The notes beneath the pieces were generated by a model. The model searched no databases. It saw nothing but the letters and a program-made list of their open reading frames with translations, and was not told the DNA's origin. DNA of 64,000 nucleotides from Porphyromonas sp. COT-239 OH1446 (GTDB lineage: Bacteria > Bacteroidota > Bacteroidia > Bacteroidales > Porphyromonadaceae): positions 216,351 through 280,350 of the forward strand of contig NZ_JRAO01000010.1 in the NCBI RefSeq assembly GCF_000768875.1. Direction: 5' to 3'. Positions 43,570 through 52,118 of the stretch are shown here, one piece after another; the first letter of the stretch is position 1; every line of letters starts with the position of its first letter. The position numbers and the translations under genes are program-made.

Positions 43570-44769
43570 ATGCCTACCTATTTAGTTAAGCTGAAACCAC
43601 TGGAGAAGTTCTTCTTTGGGCAGAAGCATAAGTTCAACGAAGACGATTCGGTCAATTACTACCTGCGCTCGGCTCGCTTCCCTCAGCAGACCGCCCTGCT
43701 GGGCCTGCTGCGCTATCAGTATCTCCAGCTTGCTGGTACAGGTATCTATGAGAATAATAAGATTGTTAATTGGAGAGAGGCAGATGCTCTGGTTGGCCCT
43801 TTTAGCTTCAATCCCGATAGAAATGCAAAAAACGAGTTCGGTCAGATACAATCTCTCTCGCCCGTCTTCTTGATGGATACCAAAGAGAAGGGAAACCCGA
43901 CACATTACTTCCCTATTGGTAGGAGATATCAGCGAGAGGGTGAAGAAGACAAAGGGCCGTATCAAGTGCTTGAGCTCGATGCGAAAGGGGAGTGCCTCAG
44001 TAACTATTCTCCTAAGAAAGATCATCCCCACATGTGGGCTAGTGCCGAAGGTACACCAATCTCGGAGGATGACTTCTTCGGAGTAGACTGCCGAGTGGGT
44101 GTGCGAGCCGAGAAGTGGAAGAAGGACAAAGGGAGTCCCGAGGAGTATGGCTTCTTCTATCAAGAGTTTGGCCGCTTCAAGAACGAGCAATGCACAGTGC
44201 ACACCGACTCAGATGGCTGTGAGGTAGAGCCAGAGAAATGTGTGCAGGAGCCCTGCCTCAGTCTATGCTTCGCCTTTTACTATACTTGTTCTGTCGAGAG
44301 CAAACTGCCTGCTAGCGAAGTCGTCTTCCTAGGAGGTGAGCGACAGTCTTTCTTGATGGAGGTAGAGGACGCTGACAAAGTCAAAGATGCAGAGACGGTT
44401 TATCAGGAGAAATGCGACGAGGTGCTTCAGACCCTGCCCAAATCTCCCACTCATAGCGTCGTCGTCCTCCTCTCGGATGCAAGGATTGAGGTCGATTGGG
44501 AGGCTGTTTCCTTCGCTATCACAGAGATTAGAGACTTTGCTCGGGTAATTGTTCCGAAAACAGACATAAACGATGAGTCGATAAAAAACATCTCTAGTAG
44601 GAAGCATCTTCTGGCGCAGCCACCTCTAGAGCTGTATGCTCGGGGATCGCTCTTCTACTTCGCCGACGACGAGAAGGCTAGGGAGTTTGAGCAACTGGTT
44701 CGCAAGGCTAATAACTTCCATAAGATCGGCTATAACTACACCCACCTCATTCCTAAGAAAACTAACTAA
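43570..44769 (+). CDS. cmr3: Type III-B CRISPR RAMP protein Cmr3
   Basis: The 399-residue protein begins 'YLVKLKPLEKFFFGQKHKFN' and 'SARFPQQTALLGLLRYQYLQ', which fits Cmr3. Cmr3 binds the 5' tag of the crRNA and contacts Cas10. It starts two bases after the Cas10 stop. A cysteine-containing stretch in the middle ('SDGCEVEPEKCVQEPC') is a possible metal-binding insertion. Subunit identity rests on order and on N-terminal RAMP features. Confidence 0.8.
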   Translation: MPTYLVKLKPLEKFFFGQKHKFNEDDSVNYYLRSARFPQQTALLGLLRYQYLQLAGTGIYENNKIVNWREADALVGPFSFNPDRNAKNEFGQIQSLSPVFLMDTKEKGNPTHYFPIGRRYQREGEEDKGPYQVLELDAKGECLSNYSPKKDHPHMWASAEGTPISEDDFFGVDCRVGVRAEKWKKDKGSPEEYGFFYQEFGRFKNEQCTVHTDSDGCEVEPEKCVQEPCLSLCFAFYYTCSVESKLPASEVVFLGGERQSFLMEVEDADKVKDAETVYQEKCDEVLQTLPKSPTHSVVVLLSDARIEVDWEAVSFAITEIRDFARVIVPKTDINDESIKNISSRKHLLAQPPLELYARGSLFYFADDEKAREFEQLVRKANNFHKIGYNYTHLIPKKTN

Positions 44770-44778
44770 ACAACCATC

Positions 44779-45459
44779 ATGAAGACAGCTGCATATCTAA
44801 TTAAGTGCCTCACCAACCTGCATGTGGGTATCGGTGGTGCTAGCTACAGCGTAGTGGACAACTGTGTACAGCGAGATGTAACGAATGGTCGCCCCTGTAT
44901 CTATTCCTCGAGCCTCAAGGGGGCATTGAGGCAATTCTTCGAGTCGAGCCCCAATAAGGGTAGCCTACCTATTGTGGATATCTTCGGAGGAGAGGGCAAC
45001 CAGCAGACAAATCAGCATGCAGGGAAATTCACCTTCTTCCAAGCTAACTTGCTGGCCTATCCCCTAAGGGATGATAACGAACCTAAAGGCTACAAGCTAG
45101 CTTCTTGCCCCGAGTGGCAGCGGGATATCCAAGCACTTTGGACGCAGATCAAGGGAGTGGGAGAGCTTGACCTTAAGCCTCAAGACTACTCTAATGAAAG
45201 CCACAGCACACTTACTGAGGCCATCAAGGAGCTCCCCGTTATTGCCCGCAATAAGCTCAATAACGGCGAGAGCAAAAACCTCTGGTACGAGGAGGTAGTG
45301 CCAGCAGAAAGCTGCTTTGTCTTCTTTGTCTCTGGCCCTGAGGAGCTCTTCGGAAAGTTCGACGAGGAGCTCGACAAGGAGCTCAATGGGCAGCTCGTGC
45401 AGATCGGGGCCAATGGCTCTGTAGGCTACGGCTTCTGTACAATCACAAAACTCATTTAG
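44779..45459 (+). CDS. cmr4: Type III-B CRISPR RAMP protein Cmr4 (target RNA nuclease subunit)
   Basis: The 226-residue protein has 'LTNLHVGIGGASYSVVDNCV' at the N-terminus. Asp27 is at the place of the catalytic aspartate of Cmr4/Csm3. It also has the RAMP 'IYSSSLKGALRQFFES' and a C-terminal glycine-rich loop 'GANGSVGYGFC'. Several copies of Cmr4 form the backbone of the complex and cut the target RNA at 6-nt intervals. With Asp27 present, RNA cleavage is likely intact. It lies 9 bp after cmr3. Confidence 0.88.
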   Translation: MKTAAYLIKCLTNLHVGIGGASYSVVDNCVQRDVTNGRPCIYSSSLKGALRQFFESSPNKGSLPIVDIFGGEGNQQTNQHAGKFTFFQANLLAYPLRDDNEPKGYKLASCPEWQRDIQALWTQIKGVGELDLKPQDYSNESHSTLTEAIKELPVIARNKLNNGESKNLWYEEVVPAESCFVFFVSGPEELFGKFDEELDKELNGQLVQIGANGSVGYGFCTITKLI

Positions 45460-45470
45460 TTGATACTGCT

Positions 45471-45935
45471 ATGATCATAAGTAAGGAGAAGCAGGCGGAG
45501 CTGATCTCTCTAGCGATAGAGGCGATCCAAGCTGTCGGGATTGCTGGTGGAGATGGCAGGGTTCAGAAGGTGCACGAGGGCTACATCAATGCCCTAGGCC
45601 CAGCGATCATTCAGTCTGGCCTACTCCCCACGCTCATCTTCTACAACAAAGGTGGCGATCAAGAGGAGAGCAATGCTGAGGGGGACCTTAGCCTATGGCT
45701 CAAGGCCCTCCTCTATATGCATCAACCCGAGGGGCGCAACAAGATAAGGCAGAAGAAAGGGCATGAGTGTATCGCTGAGCTGCTCGACAGGCGCAGCGGT
45801 ACGCTGAAAGATCTCTCCCAAGAAGGACCGATCAAGAGGCTTCGGGGGGAGGTGCTCCAGTATGTTGTCGCTCTCAAGCTCGCCCTACGCACCTTCGAGA
45901 TAGATGACCCTAAGAAGAAAGGAGGCAAGGTATGA
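45471..45935 (+). CDS. cmr5: Type III-B CRISPR small subunit Cmr5
   Basis: This small (154-residue), mainly helical protein has 'AIQAVGIAGGDGRVQKVHEG' and 'GYINALGPAIIQSGLLPTLI', the latter typical of the Cmr5 core. Cmr5 forms the second filament of the complex. The gene overlaps cmr6 by 4 bp. Confidence 0.85.
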   Translation: MIISKEKQAELISLAIEAIQAVGIAGGDGRVQKVHEGYINALGPAIIQSGLLPTLIFYNKGGDQEESNAEGDLSLWLKALLYMHQPEGRNKIRQKKGHECIAELLDRRSGTLKDLSQEGPIKRLRGEVLQYVVALKLALRTFEIDDPKKKGGKV

Positions 45936-46807
45936 ACTACGGAAAGCACTATTATCAGGACTATTTCGACACCCTGAAGCTCAATGCTCAGGGGGAGCTG
46001 ATCGATATCGACCAATTTGAAGGAGGGAAAGGCTTAACCGAAAAGAGGCCTATGACCACGAAGGACAATGCCCTGGATCGACTGTGGCCTCGAGAGGCAG
46101 AGGCGGACTCTGCTCCCTACTATAGCTTTAGTCTACAGACGACTTACCCAGGTCTACTCTGTGGCATCGGCTATCATCACGAGGTCAATAAGCCGAAGGA
46201 TGAGGAGGCAGTCCCATTCTTCCAGCTGGGGATGTACTTCGACTATAGCTCTGGGCTGCCCGTTATCCCTGGATCGTCTGTCAAGGGTGCGCTAAGAGCT
46301 GCTGTAAACGAGTGGGAGTTTCTAGCAGATGAGGCAATCACGGTGTTGATCAAGGAGCATAAGCCAAGCCTCCTTGAAGAGCTTAAAGACAGTGAAAAGC
46401 TAAAAAAAGCCTTCATTGACGAAGTTTTCAAAGGACTGGAGTATCAAAAGGAGGAAGAAAATGCCAAGGAGAAAAGGTTCTCTATCTATGAGCGAGATAT
46501 ATTCTTTGATGCAATCCCTGTCAAAGCCAAGAGGAATCTATTGGGGGAAGACTATATCACGCATCATCCGAGTGTCTTCACCGATCCCAATCCTGTACGC
46601 TTCTTGCGCGTCGAGCCAGAGGTAACGTATCGCTTCCGCTTTTTGCTCTACGATGGAGGGCTATTCCCTGCCGAACTCAAGAAGCAGATCTTCAGAAAAA
46701 TTATTCTAGAGTTAGGTCTAGGAGCCAAGACCAATGTGGGCTATGGCCGCTTTCGAGAGGAAGACTCAGCTGCTACTCCCGATGCCCCTCGCCCTACGCA
46801 TCCCTAG
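45932..46807 (+). CDS. cmr6: Type III-B CRISPR RAMP protein Cmr6
   Basis: The 291-residue protein has the RAMP motif 'LPVIPGSSVKGALRAAVNEW' (about residues 108-127) and the C-terminal glycine-rich loop 'LGLGAKTNVGYGRFREED'. Both are characteristic of Cmr6, which sits with Cmr1 at the head of the complex. It is the last gene of the operon. No cas6, cas1 or cas2 follows. The 3' end is followed by a 23-bp repeat array and then a 40-bp palindrome. Confidence 0.88.
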   Translation: MNYGKHYYQDYFDTLKLNAQGELIDIDQFEGGKGLTEKRPMTTKDNALDRLWPREAEADSAPYYSFSLQTTYPGLLCGIGYHHEVNKPKDEEAVPFFQLGMYFDYSSGLPVIPGSSVKGALRAAVNEWEFLADEAITVLIKEHKPSLLEELKDSEKLKKAFIDEVFKGLEYQKEEENAKEKRFSIYERDIFFDAIPVKAKRNLLGEDYITHHPSVFTDPNPVRFLRVEPEVTYRFRFLLYDGGLFPAELKKQIFRKIILELGLGAKTNVGYGRFREEDSAATPDAPRPTHP

Positions 46808-46892
46808 CGAGGGGACTACAGGTGAGGCCTCGATAGGCTCGTAGGTGAGAGCCTACTGTGGACTCTGTCAAGCTCTCGGCTGGGTCGTTGCT

Positions 46893-46961
46893 GAGACTCA
46901 AATAGGATCTCCATCGAGGTCTAGATAGGACTTCACTTGAGGTCTAAATAGGATCAAATAA
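46893..46961 (+). repeat. 23-bp degenerate tandem repeat array, locus 5
   Basis: Three units start at 46893, 46916 and 46939 with cores GAGACTCAAATAGGATCTCC, GAGGTCTAGATAGGACTTC and GAGGTCTAAATAGGATC. The orientation is that of locus 1. The array is immediately followed by a perfect palindrome and lies just past the cmr operon. Confidence 0.85.
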
Positions 46962-46962
46962 A

Positions 46963-47002
46963 AGGCCTCGGTAGGTGCTCCATGGAGCACCTACCGAGGC
47001 CT
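46963..47002. terminator. 40-bp perfect palindrome after the cmr operon
   Basis: Positions 46963-46982 are exactly complementary to 46983-47002, with no loop bases (centre CATG). It could end the cmr transcript, though only ACTTTG follows, not a strong T-tract. A cruciform or a protein-binding site is also possible. Confidence 0.65.
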
Positions 47003-47217
47003 ACTTTGTCGCTGTGGGCTGAGGGGCTAGGAAGCTATCTCTAGACGCTCGTGATGGAGAACCTTGTTGTCGAGAGACTTGCTGCTAGACCTGCTGCCAG
47101 TTCGCTGCGAAATGACTATATTTGTATGCCATATAGGGCTTGTCCAAGAGCCCCCCTAGGCTAGCCGCGAGTGGCGAATATCCAAAATGAAAATATTGAT
47201 ATAAAACTAGATCGTAT

Positions 47218-48360
47218 ATGAAGTTCGTAGTAAGCAGTGGTGAACTCATGCAGCACCTGCAGACTGTCGCCAAGATCATTTCGACCAAGAGTGTCTCGGT
47301 CGTTCCCGTACTGGGCAACATCCTCTTTGAGCTCGAGGGCAATCAGCTCAAGCTATCGGCCGCAGACCTAAGTAGCCGCATCACCTCTACGCTCGAGGTG
47401 AGTAATGAGGGCGGAGCGGGTAGCTTCACCGTGCCCGAACGCATCATCCTCGAGTCGATCAAGGAGCTCCCCGATCAGCCCGTTAGCCTGGAGGTCTCTC
47501 CTGAAAGCCTAGAGGCTACGCTGACCTACAGCAATGGCCACTACAACTTCGTGGCGACCTCGAGCGATACCTATCCACAGGCGATCTCTCTCGAGGGCTC
47601 TACGCATAGCCTTAGCCTTTCGGCCCGAGCTCTACAGACTGGCCTGGAGCGCACTATCATTGCCGCCAGCAGTGATGAGCGTCGCCCCATCATGACGGGG
47701 GTGAACTTCGACTTCCTCGAGGACAAGCTCGTCCTCGTGGCCTCGGATGGTCGCATCCTGGTCAAGTATACCGATCATAATGTCAATCCAGGCTTCACGG
47801 CGAGCTTCTGCATGCCGGGCAAGATCAGCCAGCTGCTCTCCCGTTCGCTTCTACCCAAGGAGAATGCGGACATTACCTTGTCCTACGATGACAAGTATGT
47901 GTGCATCCAGATGGAACGCTTCACGCTGACCGCTAAGCTACTCGACGGACGCTTCCCCAACTACAACTCTGTGATCCCCTCGTCCAGTCCCTATGCTGTC
48001 GTGGTGGATCGGGAGAGTCTGCTCTATGCCGCTAAGCGTGTCTCGATCTTCTCCAATAAGGCAAGTAACCTTATCCTCCTGGAGGTTGGTGAGGAACAAA
48101 TTCGCATCACGGCCAATGACCTCGACTTCTCTGTAGCTGCCGAGGAGTCTATCCCCTGTCAGTGCCTCCCCGCCGATGCTCGCATTCGGATCGGCTTCGA
48201 CTTTAACATGCTACAGCAGTTGCTCTCGGGTCTCTCCAGCGAGCAGATTACCCTAGATCTAGCAGATCAGACTCGTGCAGGCGTTATCACCCCTAGCGAG
48301 ACTGAGGAGGGTATAGAGATCTGTAGCCTCATCATTCCACTCAAGCTGGTCGGCGAATAA
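47218..48360 (+). CDS. dnaN: DNA polymerase III beta sliding clamp
   Basis: The 380-residue protein forms the ring that holds the replicative polymerase on DNA. The three-domain clamp is recognisable from 'VVPVLGNILFELEGNQLKLS', 'RRPIMTGVNFDFLEDKLVLV' (start of domain 2), 'TLTAKLLDGRFPNYNSVIPS' and the final 'ICSLIIPLKLVGE'. The length fits. It is not next to dnaA here. It is followed closely by an epsilon-like exonuclease, so both replication genes may be co-transcribed. Confidence 0.95.
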   Translation: MKFVVSSGELMQHLQTVAKIISTKSVSVVPVLGNILFELEGNQLKLSAADLSSRITSTLEVSNEGGAGSFTVPERIILESIKELPDQPVSLEVSPESLEATLTYSNGHYNFVATSSDTYPQAISLEGSTHSLSLSARALQTGLERTIIAASSDERRPIMTGVNFDFLEDKLVLVASDGRILVKYTDHNVNPGFTASFCMPGKISQLLSRSLLPKENADITLSYDDKYVCIQMERFTLTAKLLDGRFPNYNSVIPSSSPYAVVVDRESLLYAAKRVSIFSNKASNLILLEVGEEQIRITANDLDFSVAAEESIPCQCLPADARIRIGFDFNMLQQLLSGLSSEQITLDLADQTRAGVITPSETEEGIEICSLIIPLKLVGE

Positions 48361-48385
48361 GTCCCGAGACGATCCGAGAGAACTT

Positions 48386-49162
48386 ATGAAGCTCAAATTA
48401 GAACGCCCTATCGTCTTCTTCGACCTAGAGACGACAGGAGTTAACGTGATCAACGACCGTATTATCGAGATTTCTATCCTCAAGGTGCATCCCGATGGCC
48501 TAGAGGAGAGCAAGACGAGGCGCATCAACCCTGGGATTCCTATTCCCCCTGCTAGCTCTGAAGTGCATGGTATCACGGATGAGGATGTCAAGGATTGTCC
48601 CCTCTTCGCCCAAGTAGCCCGCAGCCTCTACCAATGGATTGAGGGCTGTGATATTGCAGGCTTCAACTCAAATCGCTTCGATGTCCCTTTGCTAGTGGAG
48701 GAGCTCCTCCGAGCTGGTGTCGAGGTCGATCTGAGCCGTCGTCGCTTCGTAGACGTGCAGACTATTTACCACAAGATGGAGCGGCGCACGCTCGAGGCTG
48801 CCTACCGCTTCTACTGCGACAAGACCCTGGACAACGCCCATTCAGCCGAGGCAGACACCCGGGCTACCTATGAGATCCTCATGGCACAGCTTGATCGTTA
48901 TCCTGAGGAGCTGACTAATGATGTGGACTTCCTAGCCGAGTTCTCCAGCTATGGCCGTATGGTAGACTTCGCCGGGATGTTGGCCTATAATGATCAGGAT
49001 GAGATCATCATCAACTTCGGCAAGCACAAGGGGCGGGTCTTGGCCGAGGTCCTCTCGAGCGAGCCAAGCTACTACCACTGGGTGATGGGGGCGAGCTTTA
49101 CCCTAGACACGAAGAATTGGTTCTCTCGTGTGCGCCTCTCCCTGAATCGGCCTCAGAGCTAA
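48386..49162 (+). CDS. DnaQ-like 3'-5' exonuclease
   Basis: The 258-residue protein has the DEDDh exonuclease motifs in order: Exo I 'IVFFDLETTGVNVINDRIIE', Exo II 'IAGFNSNRFDVPLLVEEL' and Exo III 'NAHSAEADTRATYEIL'. Residues about 200-258 are an extra C-terminal part with 'INFGKHKGRVLAEVLSSEP' of a type seen in proofreading-like exonucleases of Bacteroidetes. It may serve as the epsilon proofreading subunit or as a repair nuclease. It lies 25 bp after dnaN. Confidence 0.88.
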   Translation: MKLKLERPIVFFDLETTGVNVINDRIIEISILKVHPDGLEESKTRRINPGIPIPPASSEVHGITDEDVKDCPLFAQVARSLYQWIEGCDIAGFNSNRFDVPLLVEELLRAGVEVDLSRRRFVDVQTIYHKMERRTLEAAYRFYCDKTLDNAHSAEADTRATYEILMAQLDRYPEELTNDVDFLAEFSSYGRMVDFAGMLAYNDQDEIIINFGKHKGRVLAEVLSSEPSYYHWVMGASFTLDTKNWFSRVRLSLNRPQS

Positions 49163-49222
49163 TATCCCCTTGTCGAGTGGGCTAGGGCTCGCTTGACCTT
49201 AATTCTATAATCTACAAGACTA

Positions 49223-50437
49223 GTGTTACAAGGTAAACATATAGTACTCGGGATCTCAGGAAGCATCGCTGCCTACAAGGCGGCGGTGCTTGCCCGTTTG
49301 CTGATCAAGCGTGGCGCAGAGGTTCAGATTGTGATCACGCCTGCGGGCAAGGAGTTTATCACCCCGATTACCCTCTCGGCCCTGACTAGTAAGCCCGTGA
49401 TCAGTGAGTTCTTCTCGGGTCGGGACGGTACCTGGAATAGCCACGTAGACATTGGCCTCTGGGCCGATGCGATGCTTGTCGCCCCAGCTACGGCCGCTAC
49501 GATTGGCAAGATGGCCCACGGCATCGCTGATAACATGCTCATTACGACCTATCTGTCGATGAAATCCCCTGTCTTCGTCGCCCCAGCGATGGATCTCGAT
49601 ATGTGTGCCCATCCCTCCACCGAGGATAATCTTCGTCTACTGGAGCAGAGAGGGGTTCGTGTCATCGAGCCTAGTGAGGGCTTCTTGGCCAGCCACCTCG
49701 AGGGCAAGGGACGTATGCAGGAGCCCGAAGTGATTGTCCAGGCCCTGGAGGACTTCTTCGCCCTGGGGAAGGACTTGGCTGGTCGCCGAGCCCTCATTAC
49801 CGCTGGCCCGACCTATGAGCCTCTAGACCCAGTGCGCTTCCTCGGCAATCACTCTACGGGACGTATGGGGATAGCCCTAGCCAATGAGCTCCATAGACGT
49901 GGGGCAGAGGTATGCTTGGTATTAGGCCCTTCGGCCCTTCGGCCCGCCCCAGGTGTCGAGGTCATCTCGGTGCAGACAGCCCAGCAGATGCTCGAGGCCT
50001 CTCGGGCGCACGTTGCCTCGGCAGATATTGCCATCTTCGCTGCTGCTGTGGCTGACTATCGCCCTGCCGAGCGGCGAGAGCATAAGATCAAGCGAGAGAG
50101 CGAGGGAGAGCTTGTGCTACAACTGGTCAAGAACCCCGACATCGCAGCGACACTGGCCCAAGACAAACGCCCTGGGCAGCTTTTCGTTGGCTTTGCCCTC
50201 GAGAGTGGATCGGGTGAGGCGGAGGCTCAGGCCAAGCTCAAGCGCAAGGGCCTCGATGCCATTGTCCTCAATAGTCTTGAGGATGAGGGGGCAGGCTTTG
50301 GCCACTTAACGAACAAGATCTCCATCCTTACCCCTGATACCCCTATGAGGAGCTATCCACTCAAGAGCAAGGAGGCTGTGGCTGGGGATATTGTAGACTT
50401 CATTCGTTCGACTATCTCTGGAGAGACCCATGCTTGA
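49223..50437 (+). CDS. coaBC: Bifunctional phosphopantothenoylcysteine synthetase/decarboxylase
   Basis: This enzyme carries out two steps of coenzyme A synthesis. The 404-residue protein has an N-terminal flavin-dependent CoaC domain ('LGISGSIAAYKAAVLARLLI', 'ADAMLVAPATAATIGKMAHG') and a C-terminal CoaB domain ('ALITAGPTYEPLDPVRFLGN', 'NHSTGRMGIALANEL', 'AAVADYRPAE'). The substrate-clamp motif reads 'GFLASHLEGKGRM', so the Cys found in the E. coli enzyme (ACGxxGxGRM) is absent; I recall the same in other Bacteroidetes. The start is GTG at 49223. The end overlaps recN by 8 bp. Confidence 0.93.
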   Translation: MLQGKHIVLGISGSIAAYKAAVLARLLIKRGAEVQIVITPAGKEFITPITLSALTSKPVISEFFSGRDGTWNSHVDIGLWADAMLVAPATAATIGKMAHGIADNMLITTYLSMKSPVFVAPAMDLDMCAHPSTEDNLRLLEQRGVRVIEPSEGFLASHLEGKGRMQEPEVIVQALEDFFALGKDLAGRRALITAGPTYEPLDPVRFLGNHSTGRMGIALANELHRRGAEVCLVLGPSALRPAPGVEVISVQTAQQMLEASRAHVASADIAIFAAAVADYRPAERREHKIKRESEGELVLQLVKNPDIAATLAQDKRPGQLFVGFALESGSGEAEAQAKLKRKGLDAIVLNSLEDEGAGFGHLTNKISILTPDTPMRSYPLKSKEAVAGDIVDFIRSTISGETHA

Positions 50438-52118
50438 GAGACTGATCATACGCAACTTCGTCCTCATCGACGAACTGACCATTGACTTTCGCCCAGGCTT
50501 TACCGCCATCACAGGCGAGACAGGGGCGGGCAAGAGCATCATCCTCGGGGCTATTGCCCTGCTGATGGGGCAGAGGGCCGATAGCTCGAGTGTGCGCCCA
50601 GGGGCAGAGCGATGCATCATCGAGGCCCACTTCGGGCAGATTGATGAGACGGTCAATCAGATCCTCTCGGCCGAGGATATTGATCCCGAGGTCGATGAGT
50701 GCATCATCCGCCGAGAGATCTCTGTCAAGGGCAAGAGTCGCTCCTTTGTCAATGATAGTCCCGCCTCCCTACAGCTGCTCAAGCAGCTGAGTGAGTACCT
50801 GATCGACATCCATTCGCAGCACAAGAACTTACTACTCGGGGATGCCCACTTTCAGCTCTCTGTCCTAGACCTCTACAGCCTCAATGCTGCTGATCGAGCC
50901 GCTTATGTCGAGAGCTATCGGGAGCTCCGAGAGCTTCGTCGCCAGCTGGCTGAGGCAGAGGCTTTGGCTTCGGAGCAGATCCGAGAGCAAGACTACCTCC
51001 AGTTCCAATTCGACCAGCTTCATGCCGCAGCCCTTGAGGTGGATGAGCTGGAGCGGCTCGAGGAGGAGGAGCGTATCCTCAGCCATGCACTCGATATCAA
51101 GACCGCCCTCTCGAAGGCCTTCTCAGCCCTCGATGACGATGAGCAGGGAGCTCTGCGCACCCTCGGGGTCGCCCTCGAGAGCGTGCAGTCCATACGTCGT
51201 TATTTCCCTGAGGCTGAAGAGCTCTACGAACGTCTACAGAGCTCTCGCATCGAGTTGGTCGATCTCGCTCAGACCCTCGATAGCCAGTCCGAGAGTATCT
51301 CTTACGATCCGCAGAGGTTGCAGTATGTTAGCGAGCGACTAGACCTTCTACAGGGACTACTACTCAAGCATGGCAAGCCCGATTGTCAGGCCCTGATTGA
51401 GCATCGAGATGAGCTCGAGCGGAGGCTCGAGGCGATCTCCTGCTCGGATGAGCGTATCGCAGCCCTAAGGCAGACTTTGCTGCAGAGAGAGGAGAGGACT
51501 ACCTCCTTAGCCGAGGTGCTCCATGGACAGAGGGTAGAGGCAGCCAAAGCCATCGAGCAGGCTCTCGTCGAAGCCCTTAGAGAGCTGGGAATGCCGCATG
51601 TGCGCCTCAGCATCCAGCTCGACCGATTGGCCGAGCTCGGGGCCTCTGGGCAGGATCAGGCGACCTTCCTCTTCTCAGCGAACAAGGAGATCCCGCTCGA
51701 GCCCGTGGCCGACATAGCCTCAGGGGGAGAGATCTCTCGGCTGATGCTCTCGATCAAGGCTCTGATTGCCGACCGCAGGAGCTTGCCGACGATCATCTTC
51801 GACGAGATAGACACAGGGGTCTCGGGCGATATTGCCGATCGCATCGGCATTATCCTCCAGCAGATGGGCCGCAGCATGCAGGTCATGGCCGTTACCCACC
51901 TGCCTCAGATCGCTGCTGCAGGGCAAGACCACTACTACATCTACAAGGAGCATGAGGCCGAGGCCACTCGAAGCCATATCCGCCGCTTAGAGCACCTCGA
52001 GCGCGTGCAGGAGATTGCCCGCATGCAGAGCGGCAATAAACTCACAGACATCAGCCTAGCCGCTGCTGCCGAACTATTGACAACCACTCAGAATAGACTA
52101 AACAATGAAGCAAGATAA
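50430..52118 (+). CDS. recN: DNA repair protein RecN
   Basis: This SMC-like ATPase acts in double-strand break repair. The 562-residue protein has Walker A 'ITGETGAGKSIILGAI' near the N-terminus and long coiled-coil arms in the middle ('AYVESYRELRELRRQLAEAE', 'QLHAAALEVDELERLEEEER'). The C-terminal signature 'VADIASGGEISRLMLSIKAL' and Walker B 'TIIFDEIDTGVSGDIADRIG' follow. Start and end overlap the neighbouring genes (8 bp with coaBC, 14 bp with rlmB), so translation is probably coupled. Confidence 0.95.
   Translation: MLERLIIRNFVLIDELTIDFRPGFTAITGETGAGKSIILGAIALLMGQRADSSSVRPGAERCIIEAHFGQIDETVNQILSAEDIDPEVDECIIRREISVKGKSRSFVNDSPASLQLLKQLSEYLIDIHSQHKNLLLGDAHFQLSVLDLYSLNAADRAAYVESYRELRELRRQLAEAEALASEQIREQDYLQFQFDQLHAAALEVDELERLEEEERILSHALDIKTALSKAFSALDDDEQGALRTLGVALESVQSIRRYFPEAEELYERLQSSRIELVDLAQTLDSQSESISYDPQRLQYVSERLDLLQGLLLKHGKPDCQALIEHRDELERRLEAISCSDERIAALRQTLLQREERTTSLAEVLHGQRVEAAKAIEQALVEALRELGMPHVRLSIQLDRLAELGASGQDQATFLFSANKEIPLEPVADIASGGEISRLMLSIKALIADRRSLPTIIFDEIDTGVSGDIADRIGIILQQMGRSMQVMAVTHLPQIAAAGQDHYYIYKEHEAEATRSHIRRLEHLERVQEIARMQSGNKLTDISLAAAAELLTTTQNRLNNEAR

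Larger units (their letters stand above)
46808..47217. other. Intergenic region after the CRISPR cassette
   Basis: About 410 bp holding three 23-bp repeat units (46893-46961), a 40-bp palindrome (46963-47002) and a -7-like TATATTTG at 47117-47124 about 95 bp before dnaN. No CRISPR array is present. Confidence 0.6.
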
